DNA of 64,000 nt from Paenibacillus kribbensis (GTDB taxonomy: Bacteria; Bacillota; Bacilli; Paenibacillales; Paenibacillaceae): assembly GCF_002240415.1 (NCBI RefSeq), contig NZ_CP020028.1, positions 1,947,501 to 2,011,500 on the forward strand. Reading direction: 5' to 3'. Every line of letters starts with the position of its first letter. Position 1 is the first letter of the stretch. This document shows, piece by piece, positions 18,005 through 27,103 of the stretch. The notes below the pieces were generated by a model, which saw only the letters and a list, made by a program, of their open reading frames with translations, had not been told where the DNA came from and did not search any database. The position numbers were made by a program, and so were the translations under genes.

Positions 18005-18910
18005 ATGCAGCAATGGATGCCATTATTAGCGGAGCATGATATCGGAAAAGTGCTGGAGCATGAGCCGCTGTCCAAATATACGACATGGAAGATTGGAGGC
18101 CCTGCGGATGCTCTTGTCATCCCGGATACCAAGGAGCAGCTGGCAAGGGTTTTACGGCTGGCTCGCGAGCACGGTATCCCCTGGATGCAGTTGGGGAGGG
18201 GCTCCAACATGCTCGTTTCCGACAAAGGAATACGGGGGCTTGTGATCAAACTGGGGCCGGGATTTGATTATGTCCATTTTGAGGATGAACAGATCATCGC
18301 TGGCGGAGGCATGTCACTGGTCAAACTGTGTGTTATGGCTAGTAAGCAGGGGCTGTCCGGCCTTGAATTTGCGGGTGGTATCCCGGGATCAGTCGGGGGG
18401 GCTGTCTACATGAACGCCGGTGCCCATGGGTCTGATGTGTCACAAATATTCCAGTCCGCTGAGATTGTGCTGGATACAGGGGATTTGGCTGTGTACGATG
18501 CCGAGGACATGCGTTTTAGCTATCGCCACTCCGTGCTGCATGAGCAGCGTGGAATGGTGACAAAGGCAGTATTTCAGATGAAGCGGGGCGACCGCGAGGA
18601 AATTTCAGCGGCGCTTGCGGCTTTTAAAGACCGCCGCAGGCTGACTCAGCCGTTACAGTTAGCTTGCGCAGGAAGCGTGTTCCGTAATCCGCCAGGTGAC
18701 TATGCCGCCCGGCTTATTGAAAGCGCAGGTCTGAAGGGCTTGAAGGCGGGAGGCGCTGAAGTATCTGTACAGCATGCCAATTTCATTGTAAATACCGGTC
18801 AAGCGACAGCAGAGGACGTGCTTACCCTAATGAAGCATATTCAAAGTACAATATCATCTCAAACCGGCATCAAGCTAGTTCCGGAGGTTTTCGTAGTGGG
18901 TGAGCGGTAA
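18005..18910 (+). CDS. murB: UDP-N-acetylenolpyruvoylglucosamine reductase
   Basis: MurB reduces UDP-GlcNAc-enolpyruvate to UDP-MurNAc with FAD and NADPH. The FAD-binding pieces TWKIGGPADALV and LGRGSNMLVSDKGI are near the N-terminus, followed by AGGIPGSVGGAVYMNAGA; the catalytic serine lies in AGSVFRNP and the C-terminus has GGAEVSVQHANFIVN. The 301-residue size and this spacing mark a type II MurB, as in B. subtilis. AAGGAGG precedes ATG. The stop lies just before murA. Confidence 0.95.
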   Translation: MQQWMPLLAEHDIGKVLEHEPLSKYTTWKIGGPADALVIPDTKEQLARVLRLAREHGIPWMQLGRGSNMLVSDKGIRGLVIKLGPGFDYVHFEDEQIIAGGGMSLVKLCVMASKQGLSGLEFAGGIPGSVGGAVYMNAGAHGSDVSQIFQSAEIVLDTGDLAVYDAEDMRFSYRHSVLHEQRGMVTKAVFQMKRGDREEISAALAAFKDRRRLTQPLQLACAGSVFRNPPGDYAARLIESAGLKGLKAGGAEVSVQHANFIVNTGQATAEDVLTLMKHIQSTISSQTGIKLVPEVFVVGER

Positions 18911-18926
18911 ACTCGGAGGTGATACA

Positions 18927-20210
18927 TTGGACAAATTGGTGATTGAGGGAGGCCGTCCCCTGTCAGGCACCATACGTATCCATGGAGCAAAAAATGCGGC
19001 ACTGCCTATTCTTGCAGCAAGTTTGCTTGCGCAAGGTAAGGTGGAAATTCGGAATGTGCCCCATCTATTGGACATTAAGGTCATGCTGCACATCCTTGAA
19101 AGACTCGGCTGTACATGCCGACATGAAGAGGAAACGGTATACGTGGATACGTCGTCCGTCCGATCGTTCCAAATTCCGGAGGATTTGATGAAGCAAATGC
19201 GTTCATCGATCTTTCTCATGGGACCTCTGCTCGCCAGATATGGTGAAGTTTCCATTTACCAGCCGGGAGGCTGCGCTATAGGCGAGCGTAAAATCGACCT
19301 TCATCTGGAGGGCTTAAAGGCTCTTGGTGCAGAGATCGAGGAAAAAGACGAGCAAATTACGTTCCGTGCCCGCAAGCTGACCGGCTCAGACATTCATATG
19401 GATTTTCCGAGCGTAGGAGCAACGGAAAATATTATGATGGCTGCCGTGTTGGCTGAAGGACGAACAACGATTACCAACGCAGCGAGGGAACCGGAGATTC
19501 AGGATCTTCAGAACTTCCTGAATGCCATGGGTGCCCATATTATCGGTGCAGGAACAGACACGATTACAATTACGGGGGTCAGTAGCCTGAATCCGTGTAC
19601 GTATGAGGTCATTCCTGACCGTATTGTAGCAGGAACGGTTATGATCGCAGCTGCTGCTACACGTGGCAGTGTGTCATTGACACACTGTAATCCCTCCCAC
19701 TTGTCCGCATTGATTCATGTCCTTAGGCGGGCTGGTGTTCAAATCGGCATCCTGAATGATATAATGACCATAAGCTGTATGAGCCGCCCCAAAGCGGTGG
19801 AGAGGATTGTGACTTCACCTTACCCATCTTTTCCAACAGATTTGCAGTCTCAAGTCATGGTTCTGCTTTCTTTGGCGGACGGCTTCAGTGTCATGAAAGA
19901 GACCGTCTTCGAAAGCAGATTCAAACATGTGGATGAATTAAATGTGATGGGAGCCGATATTACGGTCGATGCGAATGCTGCCTTTATAAGAGGAGTTTCT
20001 CGTCTATACGGGGCTACGGTAGAGGCTACCGATCTGCGGGCAGGGGCTGCGCTGGTTATAGCGGGGCTGGCTGCCCAGGGACGTACCATTGTTGAGCAGG
20101 TTCACCACATTGACAGAGGGTATGACCGGATCGAACGTCTTTTCCAGGGACTGGGCGCCTTAATGAGCCGTCAGTCTCCGGTGCTGGAGCAGCTGGATTT
20201 CGTAAATTAA
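18927..20210 (+). CDS. murA: UDP-N-acetylglucosamine 1-carboxyvinyltransferase
   Basis: MurA transfers enolpyruvate from PEP to UDP-GlcNAc, the first committed step of peptidoglycan synthesis. The active-site cysteine that fosfomycin alkylates is Cys116 in QPGGCAIGER, so a fosfomycin-sensitive enzyme is expected. KNAALP near the N-terminus is also conserved. Start is TTG 18927, with GGAGGTGAT just upstream, giving the normal MDKLVIEGG start and 427 residues; an in-frame GTG at 18900 would overlap murB. Bacilli often carry two copies, and this one is in the division-cluster position. Confidence 0.93.
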   Translation: MDKLVIEGGRPLSGTIRIHGAKNAALPILAASLLAQGKVEIRNVPHLLDIKVMLHILERLGCTCRHEEETVYVDTSSVRSFQIPEDLMKQMRSSIFLMGPLLARYGEVSIYQPGGCAIGERKIDLHLEGLKALGAEIEEKDEQITFRARKLTGSDIHMDFPSVGATENIMMAAVLAEGRTTITNAAREPEIQDLQNFLNAMGAHIIGAGTDTITITGVSSLNPCTYEVIPDRIVAGTVMIAAAATRGSVSLTHCNPSHLSALIHVLRRAGVQIGILNDIMTISCMSRPKAVERIVTSPYPSFPTDLQSQVMVLLSLADGFSVMKETVFESRFKHVDELNVMGADITVDANAAFIRGVSRLYGATVEATDLRAGAALVIAGLAAQGRTIVEQVHHIDRGYDRIERLFQGLGALMSRQSPVLEQLDFVN

Positions 20211-20266
20211 TGCCTGGAACGTCCCTCCGGCAGCGGGGGGACAAAAGGCTTTTGTGGAGAGAAGCT

Positions 20267-21031
20267 ATGCCAAATGCTCAAATACCTGTTCTTAAAAAGA
20301 ATAAAACGAAAAAAAGGACAAGCCGGAAGATTGCCGTTCTTCTCATTTTATTGTTCATTGTGTTACTCGCTGTTCTCTTTTTCCGTTCTTCGTTAAGTCG
20401 GGTTTCTGAAATCCGCTTTGACGGTAATGTATTTTCGACCCGAGAGCAGCTTCTAAATCGAAGCGGTCTAGCTATCGGGGATCAGTATTTTGGAGTTAGT
20501 TCATCTGACATTTCTGAAAAGCTGCGGGAGATTCAGTCGATTCAGCAAGTCACGGTGGACAAGCAGTTTCCAGGTATCATTTCTGTTCACATTAAAGAGT
20601 TTGCTACGGTCGCTTACGAGCTGCAGAGTGATGGCAGCCTGCGAGCAATTCTGGCAAACGGGTCAAGCGTAGGCGTGAGCAGCAGCGGAATAGCTGTCGA
20701 GAAGCCGATTTTGACCAAATGGAAATCAGATGATCCGTATAAAGCGAAGCTGTGTGATGCATTATCGCGTATTCCGGGAGAGTGGACAGCCGATATTTCG
20801 GAAATCATTCCCGCGCCGATTCCTTCTTTTCCGGACCGCATAAGAATGTATACACGCTCCCAGTTTGAGGTGATAACAACCGTTTCGCTGCTGAACTCTA
20901 AAATCAGCTATTTGAATCAGGTGCTGGAAACAGAAGAACCCGGTCTGATCACCATGTTGGCGGCGGATTCTTACGTTCCGTTCAAGCCGGATACGAATGA
21001 AGAGGGTCAAGAAAAAGATACTACTCAGTGA
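20267..21031 (+). CDS. divIB: Cell division protein DivIB/FtsQ
   Basis: Bitopic divisome protein that forms a complex with FtsL and DivIC outside the membrane. The 254-residue product has a very basic N-terminus (KKNKTKKRTSRK), one membrane helix (about 22-40) and then a POTRA domain beginning SRVSEIRFDGN, followed by the FtsQ beta domain. ATG 20267 follows GTGGAGAGAAG and gives the usual short cytoplasmic tail; an in-frame ATG at 20210 lacks an RBS. Position between murA and ftsA is standard. Confidence 0.9.
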   Translation: MPNAQIPVLKKNKTKKRTSRKIAVLLILLFIVLLAVLFFRSSLSRVSEIRFDGNVFSTREQLLNRSGLAIGDQYFGVSSSDISEKLREIQSIQQVTVDKQFPGIISVHIKEFATVAYELQSDGSLRAILANGSSVGVSSSGIAVEKPILTKWKSDDPYKAKLCDALSRIPGEWTADISEIIPAPIPSFPDRIRMYTRSQFEVITTVSLLNSKISYLNQVLETEEPGLITMLAADSYVPFKPDTNEEGQEKDTTQ

Positions 21032-21147
21032 TGTGAAAAAATGTTAGAATTAATTTTATGGGTAATAGACTTGCCTCCTTCTTTTTTCTTCGAATTTTTA
21101 TGTGACTGCAACCATAAATTGGCTTCTAAAAAATTTGTAGAAAAAAG

Positions 21148-21172
21148 AGGGAAAGCATGGAGTATGTTGAAT
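21148..21172 (+). promoter_or_regulatory. SigH-like promoter before ftsA
   Basis: AGGGAAA (21148-21154), 11 bases, then GTTGAAT (21166-21172) match the SigH consensus (AGGAWWW, 11-12 bases, RNNGAAT) with one mismatch. The ftsAZ genes of B. subtilis have a SigH promoter at this place. The 200-base gap between divIB and ftsA holds little else. Confidence 0.6.
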
Positions 21173-21230
21173 ATGTACAGTGTGTGTTCAAAGAACGAAA
21201 TTCATTTTGGAGTCAGGAGGTGCCACAGAC

Positions 21231-22502
21231 TTGAGCAACAATGACATCATTGTTAGTTTGGACATCGGTACATCCAAAGTTCGGGCTATTATTGGGGAAA
21301 TGAATAATGGAACCTTTAATATTATTGGAGTTGGATCTGCCGACTCGGAAGGGATTCGCAAAGGTGCAATTGTAGACATTGATCAAACCGTGCAATCAAT
21401 CCGTAACGCTGTGGATCACGCAGAGCGCATGGTTGGTATTCAAATAACAGAAGTGTATGTGGGGATTTCAGGCAACCATATTGGTTTGCAAAATAGTCAT
21501 GGCGTAGTAGCCGTGTCCAACGAGGACCGAGAAATCGGTGAGGAGGACATCGAGCGTGTACTGAAAGCAGCTGAAGTTATTGCCGTACCACCGGAGAGAG
21601 AAATCATTGACGTGGTAGCCAAGCAGTATGTCGTGGATGGCCTTGAAGGAATTCAGGACCCTCGCGGTATGATCGGAGTTCGTCTCGAAGTAGAGGCTAC
21701 GATTGTTACTGGAGGCAAGACCCCGATACATAACCTGTTGCGTTGCGTGGAGAAAGCCGGCTTGAGGATCAAAGATCTGGTGCTGCTGCCACTCGGGGCT
21801 GGGCAATTGTCTCTTTCGAAGGATGAAAAGGTGATGGGTTCGGTGCTGGTGGATATTGGTGCAGGTTCTACGAATGTTGCTATTTTCCAGGAAGGATCGA
21901 TTGTTGCCACATCAACACTTCCAATTGGCGGAGAATTTGTAACCAATGATATTGCCTACGGATTGAGGACCCTTACCGATCAAGCCGAGAAAGTAAAGCT
22001 CAAATACGGCTGCGCATGGTATGATGATGCGGCAGCCGATGTCGTCTTTAAAGTAACCCGTATCGGCAGTAATGTCGATAAAGAGTTTAACCAGCAGGAT
22101 TTGGCTGCTATTATTGAGCCTAGAGTGCAGGAAATTTTTCAACTCATTCAGGCGGAAGTTAAGCGCTTGGGTTACACAGAGCTTCCGGGGGGTTATATAC
22201 TTACCGGAGGCACCGTCTCCATGCCTGGTGTACTTCAGGTGGCACAAAGCGAACTGGCCGCTTCCGTAAGGATCGCCGTACCTGATTTTATCGGTGTAAG
22301 GGATCCGGGCTACACGAGCGGAGTTGGCATCTTGCATAATGCTATTCGTTACTATCGTGGAAGATCGACAAGCGTTAGCAACAGTGGCGGAAGTACCAAG
22401 AAGCCGGCCAACCGGACCAAAAGCAGCAGTCCCACCGCGGAAGGCGAGCAAAAGCAGGGGTTGATTGAACGCTTAAAAAATATGTTCAGTGAATTTATAT
22501 AA
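21231..22502 (+). CDS. ftsA: Cell division protein FtsA
   Basis: Actin-like ATPase that anchors FtsZ filaments to the membrane. The phosphate-1 motif SLDIGTSKVRAI is at the N-terminus, the second nucleotide motif VLVDIGAGSTNVAIF is mid-protein, and GGYILTGGTVSMPG near residue 320 forms the adenosine site. The last residues (GLIERLKNMFSEFI) form the amphipathic membrane-binding helix. TTG 21231 follows TCAGGAGGTG; a longer frame from 21180 would bury this RBS. The product is 423 residues. Confidence 0.94.
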   Translation: MSNNDIIVSLDIGTSKVRAIIGEMNNGTFNIIGVGSADSEGIRKGAIVDIDQTVQSIRNAVDHAERMVGIQITEVYVGISGNHIGLQNSHGVVAVSNEDREIGEEDIERVLKAAEVIAVPPEREIIDVVAKQYVVDGLEGIQDPRGMIGVRLEVEATIVTGGKTPIHNLLRCVEKAGLRIKDLVLLPLGAGQLSLSKDEKVMGSVLVDIGAGSTNVAIFQEGSIVATSTLPIGGEFVTNDIAYGLRTLTDQAEKVKLKYGCAWYDDAAADVVFKVTRIGSNVDKEFNQQDLAAIIEPRVQEIFQLIQAEVKRLGYTELPGGYILTGGTVSMPGVLQVAQSELAASVRIAVPDFIGVRDPGYTSGVGILHNAIRYYRGRSTSVSNSGGSTKKPANRTKSSSPTAEGEQKQGLIERLKNMFSEFI

Positions 22503-22569
22503 CGTTCATTGCTAATTATGCCAATCATGGACGGGCCATCCATGCACATTGAGGGGGAGATGGAATAGT

Positions 22570-23694
22570 ATGTTGGAATTTGATTTTGAAATGGAGAGCT
22601 TGGCTCAAATTAAAGTGATCGGCGTCGGCGGTGGCGGCAGCAATGCGGTTAACCGGATGATCGAAAATGGTGTTCAAGGTGTGGAGTTCATTACTGTCAA
22701 TACAGATGCCCAGGCACTTCATTTAGCGAAGTCTGAGCATAAGCTTCAGATTGGTGATAAGCTGACTCGCGGCTTGGGTGCCGGTGCTAACCCGGATGTG
22801 GGTAAAAAAGCGGCTGAGGAGTCGCGTGAGCTCATTATGAATACGCTCAAAGGTGCCGATATGGTATTCGTTACGGCAGGTATGGGTGGCGGTACAGGAA
22901 CAGGAGCGGCTCCTGTCATTGCTGAAATTGCCAAGGAATGCGGTGCATTGACAGTGGGCGTGGTAACACGACCATTCACGTTTGAAGGGCGTAAACGCTC
23001 CAATCAAGCTGAACTCGGCATTGAGGGATTAAAAGAAAAGGTAGACACGTTGATTGTAATCCCGAATGACCGCCTGCTTGAAATTGTGGACAAGAAAACC
23101 CCAATGCTGGAAGCGTTCCGTGAAGCGGATAATGTTCTGCGCCAGGCAGTACAAGGTATTTCGGATCTGATCGCTGTACCGGGTCTGATCAACCTTGACT
23201 TTGCTGACGTAAAAACGATCATGACGGAGCGTGGCTCTGCTTTGATGGGAATCGGTGAAGCGACTGGTGAAAATCGTGCGGCTGAAGCTGCACGCAAGGC
23301 TATCATGAGCCCGTTGCTGGAGACATCCATTGAAGGTGCTCGTGGTGTAATTATGAACATCACTGGCGGCGTCAATCTGTCTCTGTACGAGGTCAATGAG
23401 GCGGCTGAAATTGTAACCTCGGCCTCCGATCCGGAGGTTAACATGATTTTTGGTGCCATCATTGACGAAGAATTAAAAGAAGAGATTAAGGTTACCGTCA
23501 TCGCAACAGGCTTTGAGGGTAAGCCAAGCCAACCAGCACCGGGACGTAGACCGGCAGCTAATCCGGCGGCTTCCGAATCGACGGAAAAAGGCTCTCCTAA
23601 CTTGCGTCCATTTGGTAATACTCAAAGCAGTGACCAATTGGATATTCCGACATTCTTACGTAACCGTTCACGCAATAATAATAACGATAACTAG
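22570..23694 (+). CDS. ftsZ: Cell division protein FtsZ
   Basis: Tubulin-like GTPase that forms the Z ring. The tubulin signature GGGTGTG is at residues 106-112, and the N-terminal [17 protein letters not shown] loop is intact. A short Pro/Ala-rich linker leads to the conserved C-terminal peptide [11 protein letters not shown], the docking site for FtsA and SepF, followed by an Asn-rich end. ATG 22570 is preceded by GAGGGGGAGA. The 374 residues are typical. A hairpin terminator follows. Confidence 0.97.
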   Translation: MLEFDFEMESLAQIKVIGVGGGGSNAVNRMIENGVQGVEFITVNTDAQALHLAKSEHKLQIGDKLTRGLGAGANPDVGKKAAEESRELIMNTLKGADMVFVTAGMGGGTGTGAAPVIAEIAKECGALTVGVVTRPFTFEGRKRSNQAELGIEGLKEKVDTLIVIPNDRLLEIVDKKTPMLEAFREADNVLRQAVQGISDLIAVPGLINLDFADVKTIMTERGSALMGIGEATGENRAAEAARKAIMSPLLETSIEGARGVIMNITGGVNLSLYEVNEAAEIVTSASDPEVNMIFGAIIDEELKEEIKVTVIATGFEGKPSQPAPGRRPAANPAASESTEKGSPNLRPFGNTQSSDQLDIPTFLRNRSRNNNNDN

Positions 23695-23707
23695 TTTGAA
23701 ATCAGAG

Positions 23708-23745
23708 AGCCCGTATTCTCCTTGGAGATGCGGGCTTCTTTGTGT
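23708..23745 (+). terminator. Intrinsic terminator after ftsZ
   Basis: An imperfect GC-rich stem (agcccg...ctcc / ggag...cgggct) with a short loop and a T-rich tail ends the dcw cluster. Confidence 0.75.
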
Positions 23746-23779
23746 TTTCCCTATCCGCGCTTGCCGGAGCTTCTCCTCT

Positions 23780-23847
23780 TTCCGACAAAATTAGTCGATC
23801 ACCGTCCCCACCATTAGACAGACTTTGAACAGCATGACTACTATACT
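23780..23847 (+). promoter_or_regulatory. Spo0A-type promoter of the spoIIGA-sigE operon
   Basis: A good -10 (TATACT, 23842-23847) stands 21 bases after TAGACA (23815-23820), a -35 at the abnormally long spacing typical of the Spo0A-activated spoIIG promoter. Upstream, TCCGACA (23781-23787) and AGTCGAT (23793-23799, reverse) each differ from the Spo0A box (TTCGACA) by one or two bases. Confidence 0.55.
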
Positions 23848-23882
23848 TAAGCCTATCCTGCAAATGCTGGGCGGGTGAACCC

Positions 23883-24896
23883 TTGGTTGTTTATATCGAC
23901 TTGATTTTTTTGACCAATTTGTTCATTGATGCTGTATTGCTGATGGTCACCGCATGGATGAGAAAAATCCGTCCGGCGTGGTGGAGGCTGATTCTTTCGG
24001 CTGTCATTGGTGCAATGTACGTGGTCATGATGTTTGTGCCGGAGCTGTCCTTTTTATTTACGTTTCTGATCAAATTTGCATTATCGGTCATTATGCTGCT
24101 GGTGGCTTTTGGATTTGGCAGCATGCAGAAGTATCTTCGTACCATGGGTGCTTTTTACATGATCAATTTTGTAGCTGCAGGCGGAATTTTGGGGATGCAT
24201 TATTTTCTCCAAAGTACGGGGGAATTGTTTAATGGCATCTGGTATACCGCTTCGGGTGGAATGTCCTTTGAGTTGAAAATTGCATTCTGGTTTATTTTAT
24301 GCGCATTTGTCGGAGTGATGCTTTTCTTTCGTATTGTACAATCCTCAAAGCAGCGCACAGAAAGGATGAGTGGGTTTTTGGGAGAAGTGCAGGTGTGGAT
24401 CGGGCAGGATCATATTGAGTGTACAGGCTTGCTGGATACAGGCAACCAACTGCATGATCCTTTGACCCGAATCCCGGTCATGGTAATGGAGGCGGCCTTG
24501 TGGGAAGGCTATTTGCCCTCCTCCTGGCTCCAAAAATGTTCTGAGGGGAATGTTGACCAACTGGTGATGGAGCTGGGAGAAGAATCGTTCAGCTGGCAGG
24601 ATCGTGTCCGTCTTGTTCCCTATCGAGGGATCAACCGCAGCCATTCCTTTATGCTTGCACTCAAGCCCGATCGGGTGGAGGTGATTATGAATGGGGCTCG
24701 TTATGTACAGGATCGAGTGCTTATTGGTTTGGATGGGGGGACCTTGTCGGCAGAGGGCCAATACCGAGCGATTATTCACCCGGATGTGACGGCACACGAA
24801 GAGGGCCATGCTGATATGAGCCAGAAGGGGGATGCACGTCTTAGCGAGCTTTTACAGGCGCAGGAGCGTGGAGCGAGAGTACAGGATGAGGCTTGA
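23883..24896 (+). CDS. spoIIGA: Sporulation sigma-E factor-processing peptidase SpoIIGA
   Basis: Membrane aspartic protease that removes the pro-sequence of SigE when engulfment signals arrive. Five N-terminal membrane helices fill about residues 1-150, and the catalytic aspartate is D185 in the [11 protein letters not shown] motif, a retropepsin-like active site. The LIPYRGI and VLIGL segments match the family. It starts at TTG 23883 behind GCGGGTGA. The 337-residue length is slightly above B. subtilis SpoIIGA. It is directly followed by its substrate gene. Confidence 0.92.
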   Translation: MVVYIDLIFLTNLFIDAVLLMVTAWMRKIRPAWWRLILSAVIGAMYVVMMFVPELSFLFTFLIKFALSVIMLLVAFGFGSMQKYLRTMGAFYMINFVAAGGILGMHYFLQSTGELFNGIWYTASGGMSFELKIAFWFILCAFVGVMLFFRIVQSSKQRTERMSGFLGEVQVWIGQDHIECTGLLDTGNQLHDPLTRIPVMVMEAALWEGYLPSSWLQKCSEGNVDQLVMELGEESFSWQDRVRLVPYRGINRSHSFMLALKPDRVEVIMNGARYVQDRVLIGLDGGTLSAEGQYRAIIHPDVTAHEEGHADMSQKGDARLSELLQAQERGARVQDEA

Positions 24897-24949
24897 AGGA
24901 GACGAAAGAGATTTTGCACCATTTTCAAATTCAAAAGGGGGAGAAGGTT

Positions 24950-25690
24950 ATGCGGGAACAGATGAAATTAAAAATGAAAATCAGGCTAGCATTGCAATTG
25001 CAATATTATCGTATTTTATTTTTATTTGGCCTAAAAAGTGAAGAAATTTATTATATTGGCGGCAGCGAGGCGCTCCCCCCACCGCTGACGAGAGACGAGG
25101 AAGAGTATTTGCTCGGAAAGCTCTCCTCTGGAGATGCAGCAGTACGTTCCATGCTCATCGAACGGAATTTGCGGTTGGTCGTGTATATTGCCCGTAAATT
25201 TGAAAATACGGGGATCAACATTGAGGATCTTGTATCCATCGGTGCCATTGGACTGATCAAGGCCGTTAACACCTTTGATCCCGAAAAGAAAATCAAGCTT
25301 GCGACTTATGCTTCAAGATGCATTGAAAATGAAATTTTGATGTACTTGCGGCGCAATAGCAAAACGAGAACAGAGGTTTCGTTTGACGAGCCCCTGAATA
25401 TTGATTGGGATGGTAATGAATTATTGCTTTCCGACGTGATGGGAACGGAAAATGATACCATTTACCGTAATATTGAGGAGCAAGTAGACCGCAAATTATT
25501 GCATAAGGCGCTGGATAAGCTGACAGATCGAGAGCGTTTAATTATGGAGCTGCGCTTCGGCTTGCAGGACGGAGAAGAGAAGACACAGAAGGATGTTGCT
25601 GACCTGCTGGGTATCTCGCAATCGTATATTTCGCGCCTGGAAAAACGAATTATAAAGCGCTTACGAAAAGAATTTAACAAAATGGTATAA
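24950..25690 (+). CDS. sigE: RNA polymerase sporulation sigma factor SigE
   Basis: Mother-cell sigma factor made as an inactive precursor. The N-terminal pro-sequence is hydrophobic and basic, and the junction ...[17 protein letters not shown] matches the known processing region. Regions 2 ([23 protein letters not shown]) and 4 ([23 protein letters not shown]) are nearly the same as in B. subtilis. ATG 24950 follows AGGGGGAGAAGG and gives 246 residues; an in-frame start at 24893 overlapping spoIIGA lacks support. It is co-transcribed with its protease gene. Confidence 0.95.
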   Translation: MREQMKLKMKIRLALQLQYYRILFLFGLKSEEIYYIGGSEALPPPLTRDEEEYLLGKLSSGDAAVRSMLIERNLRLVVYIARKFENTGINIEDLVSIGAIGLIKAVNTFDPEKKIKLATYASRCIENEILMYLRRNSKTRTEVSFDEPLNIDWDGNELLLSDVMGTENDTIYRNIEEQVDRKLLHKALDKLTDRERLIMELRFGLQDGEEKTQKDVADLLGISQSYISRLEKRIIKRLRKEFNKMV

Positions 25691-25697
25691 CGTTTGG

Positions 25698-25780
25698 GCA
25701 TATCCGGAAGCGATGGAAACGGCGAATAAAAAAACGCCCTCAGGAGATAATGTACATTAATGTTGCTCCTTGGGAGGTAA
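25698..25780 (+). promoter_or_regulatory. sigE-sigG intergenic region with possible forespore promoter and RBS-masking hairpin
   Basis: GCATA (25698-25702) and GGCGAATAA (25721-25729) resemble SigF/SigG elements but the 18-base spacing is long. Downstream, ctcctt pairs with the sigG ribosome site (gggag), and a longer pairing of ccctcaggag with ctccttggg is possible. In B. subtilis a stem-loop here blocks read-through translation of sigG from the sigE transcript. Confidence 0.35.
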
Positions 25781-25786
25781 GACACG

Positions 25787-26569
25787 ATGACCCGAAACAA
25801 AGTGGAAATTTGCGGTGTGGATACCGCCAAACTGCCGGTATTAACCAATGCAGAAATGCGTGAGCTGTTCACATCACTTCAGCAAAATAATGAACGATCA
25901 GCCAGAGAAAAATTGGTCAATGGCAATCTCCGGCTCGTCCTGAGTGTAATTCAGCGGTTTAACAATCGGGGAGAGTTTGTGGATGATTTGTTTCAGGTAG
26001 GCTGCATCGGCCTGATGAAGGCGATTGATAATTTTGACCTTTCGCAAAACGTGAAGTTCTCCACTTATGCGGTTCCGATGATTATCGGAGAGATACGACG
26101 TTACTTGCGGGATAACAATCCGATTCGTGTATCGCGTTCGTTACGGGATATTGCATATAAGGCGCTTCAGGTGCGGGATAGTCTGACGAATCTGAACTCG
26201 CGCGAACCGACGATTTTTGAAATTTCAGAGGCGTTGAATGTGCCCAAAGAAGACGTTGTGTTTGCATTGGATGCGATTCAGGATCCAGTTTCGCTGTTCG
26301 AGCCGATATATCACGACGGGGGCGACCCAATCTATGTGATGGATCAGATCAGTGATGACAGAAACAAAGACGTCTCATGGATTGAGGAGATCGCTCTGCG
26401 GGAAGCGATGCATCGCCTGGGCCAGCGTGAAAAGATGATATTGTCCATGCGTTTTTATGAAGGAAAGACGCAAATGGAGGTTGCCGACGAAATCGGTATC
26501 TCTCAAGCCCAGGTTTCAAGATTAGAGAAATCGGCTATTCAGCAAATGCAAAAGCACGTAAAATCCTAA
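25787..26569 (+). CDS. sigG: RNA polymerase sporulation sigma factor SigG
   Basis: Late forespore sigma factor. The 260-residue protein begins MTRNKVEICGVDTAKLPVL, the SigG N-terminus, followed by region 2 (GNLRLVLSVIQRF...FQVGCIGLMKAIDNFD), region 3 and region 4 (TQMEVADEIGISQAQVSRLEKSAI). The length and the place behind sigE separate it from SigF. TTGGGAGGT is the RBS. A perfect terminator hairpin follows. Confidence 0.95.
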   Translation: MTRNKVEICGVDTAKLPVLTNAEMRELFTSLQQNNERSAREKLVNGNLRLVLSVIQRFNNRGEFVDDLFQVGCIGLMKAIDNFDLSQNVKFSTYAVPMIIGEIRRYLRDNNPIRVSRSLRDIAYKALQVRDSLTNLNSREPTIFEISEALNVPKEDVVFALDAIQDPVSLFEPIYHDGGDPIYVMDQISDDRNKDVSWIEEIALREAMHRLGQREKMILSMRFYEGKTQMEVADEIGISQAQVSRLEKSAIQQMQKHVKS

Positions 26570-26597
26570 CGAAATGAATGGCCTGAATGACTGCGAT

Positions 26598-26624
26598 AAA
26601 AACGATCCTGCGTGGATCGTTTTT
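26598..26624 (+). terminator. Intrinsic terminator after sigG
   Basis: A perfect 11-bp stem (aaaaacgatcc / ggatcgttttt) with a 5-nt loop ends in T5. The A-rich 5' arm could make it work in both directions. Confidence 0.85.
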
Positions 26625-26680
26625 CCGTTTATTGGACATTTTTTGGGTTCTCCCGCACATATAGTGAAATAAAGGATGTG

Positions 26681-27022
26681 ATGCGTGTGAATGCGCCGGA
26701 AACGTCGGTAAGGGCGATGAAAATTTCCGAGTTCCAAACCAAGGATGTCATTAACATTGTAGATGGGCGACGACTGGGACAAATTAGTGATTTGGAGATT
26801 GATGTACGGCTGGGAAAAATTGAAGCCGTTGTGGTTCCGGGTAACAGCCGGTTTATGGGCTGGTTTGGAGGGGGAAGCGAACTGGTCATTCCATGGCGAA
26901 ATATTGTCAAGATCGGTTCGGATGTAGTGCTTGTACGATTGGAAGGACTGGATGAGCCAGTTACAGGGGAGGAAAAGCTGTATATCGAACGTCAGGAGCG
27001 GAGTGACCGCCGAGGCTTCTAA
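26681..27022 (+). CDS. ylmC: YlmC/YmxH family PRC-barrel sporulation protein
   Basis: A small PRC-barrel protein of unknown biochemical role that is restricted to spore formers and usually lies after sigG. The conserved core is MKISEFQTKDVINIVDGRRLGQISDLEID, followed by the beta-rich half with VVVPG and ELVIPWRNIVKIG. The start is uncertain: ATG 26681 and GTG 26687 share the AAAGGATG ribosome site, while ATG 26718 would begin exactly at the conserved core. With 26681 the product has 113 residues. Confidence 0.85.
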   Translation: MRVNAPETSVRAMKISEFQTKDVINIVDGRRLGQISDLEIDVRLGKIEAVVVPGNSRFMGWFGGGSELVIPWRNIVKIGSDVVLVRLEGLDEPVTGEEKLYIERQERSDRRGF

Positions 27023-27103
27023 GCCAGTTGGGTTATGTATTTTAGCTGCTTGTGAAGACACGGCGGCAGCTTTTTGGTACACTGGGCAGTAGAGGTGAGA
27101 CAA

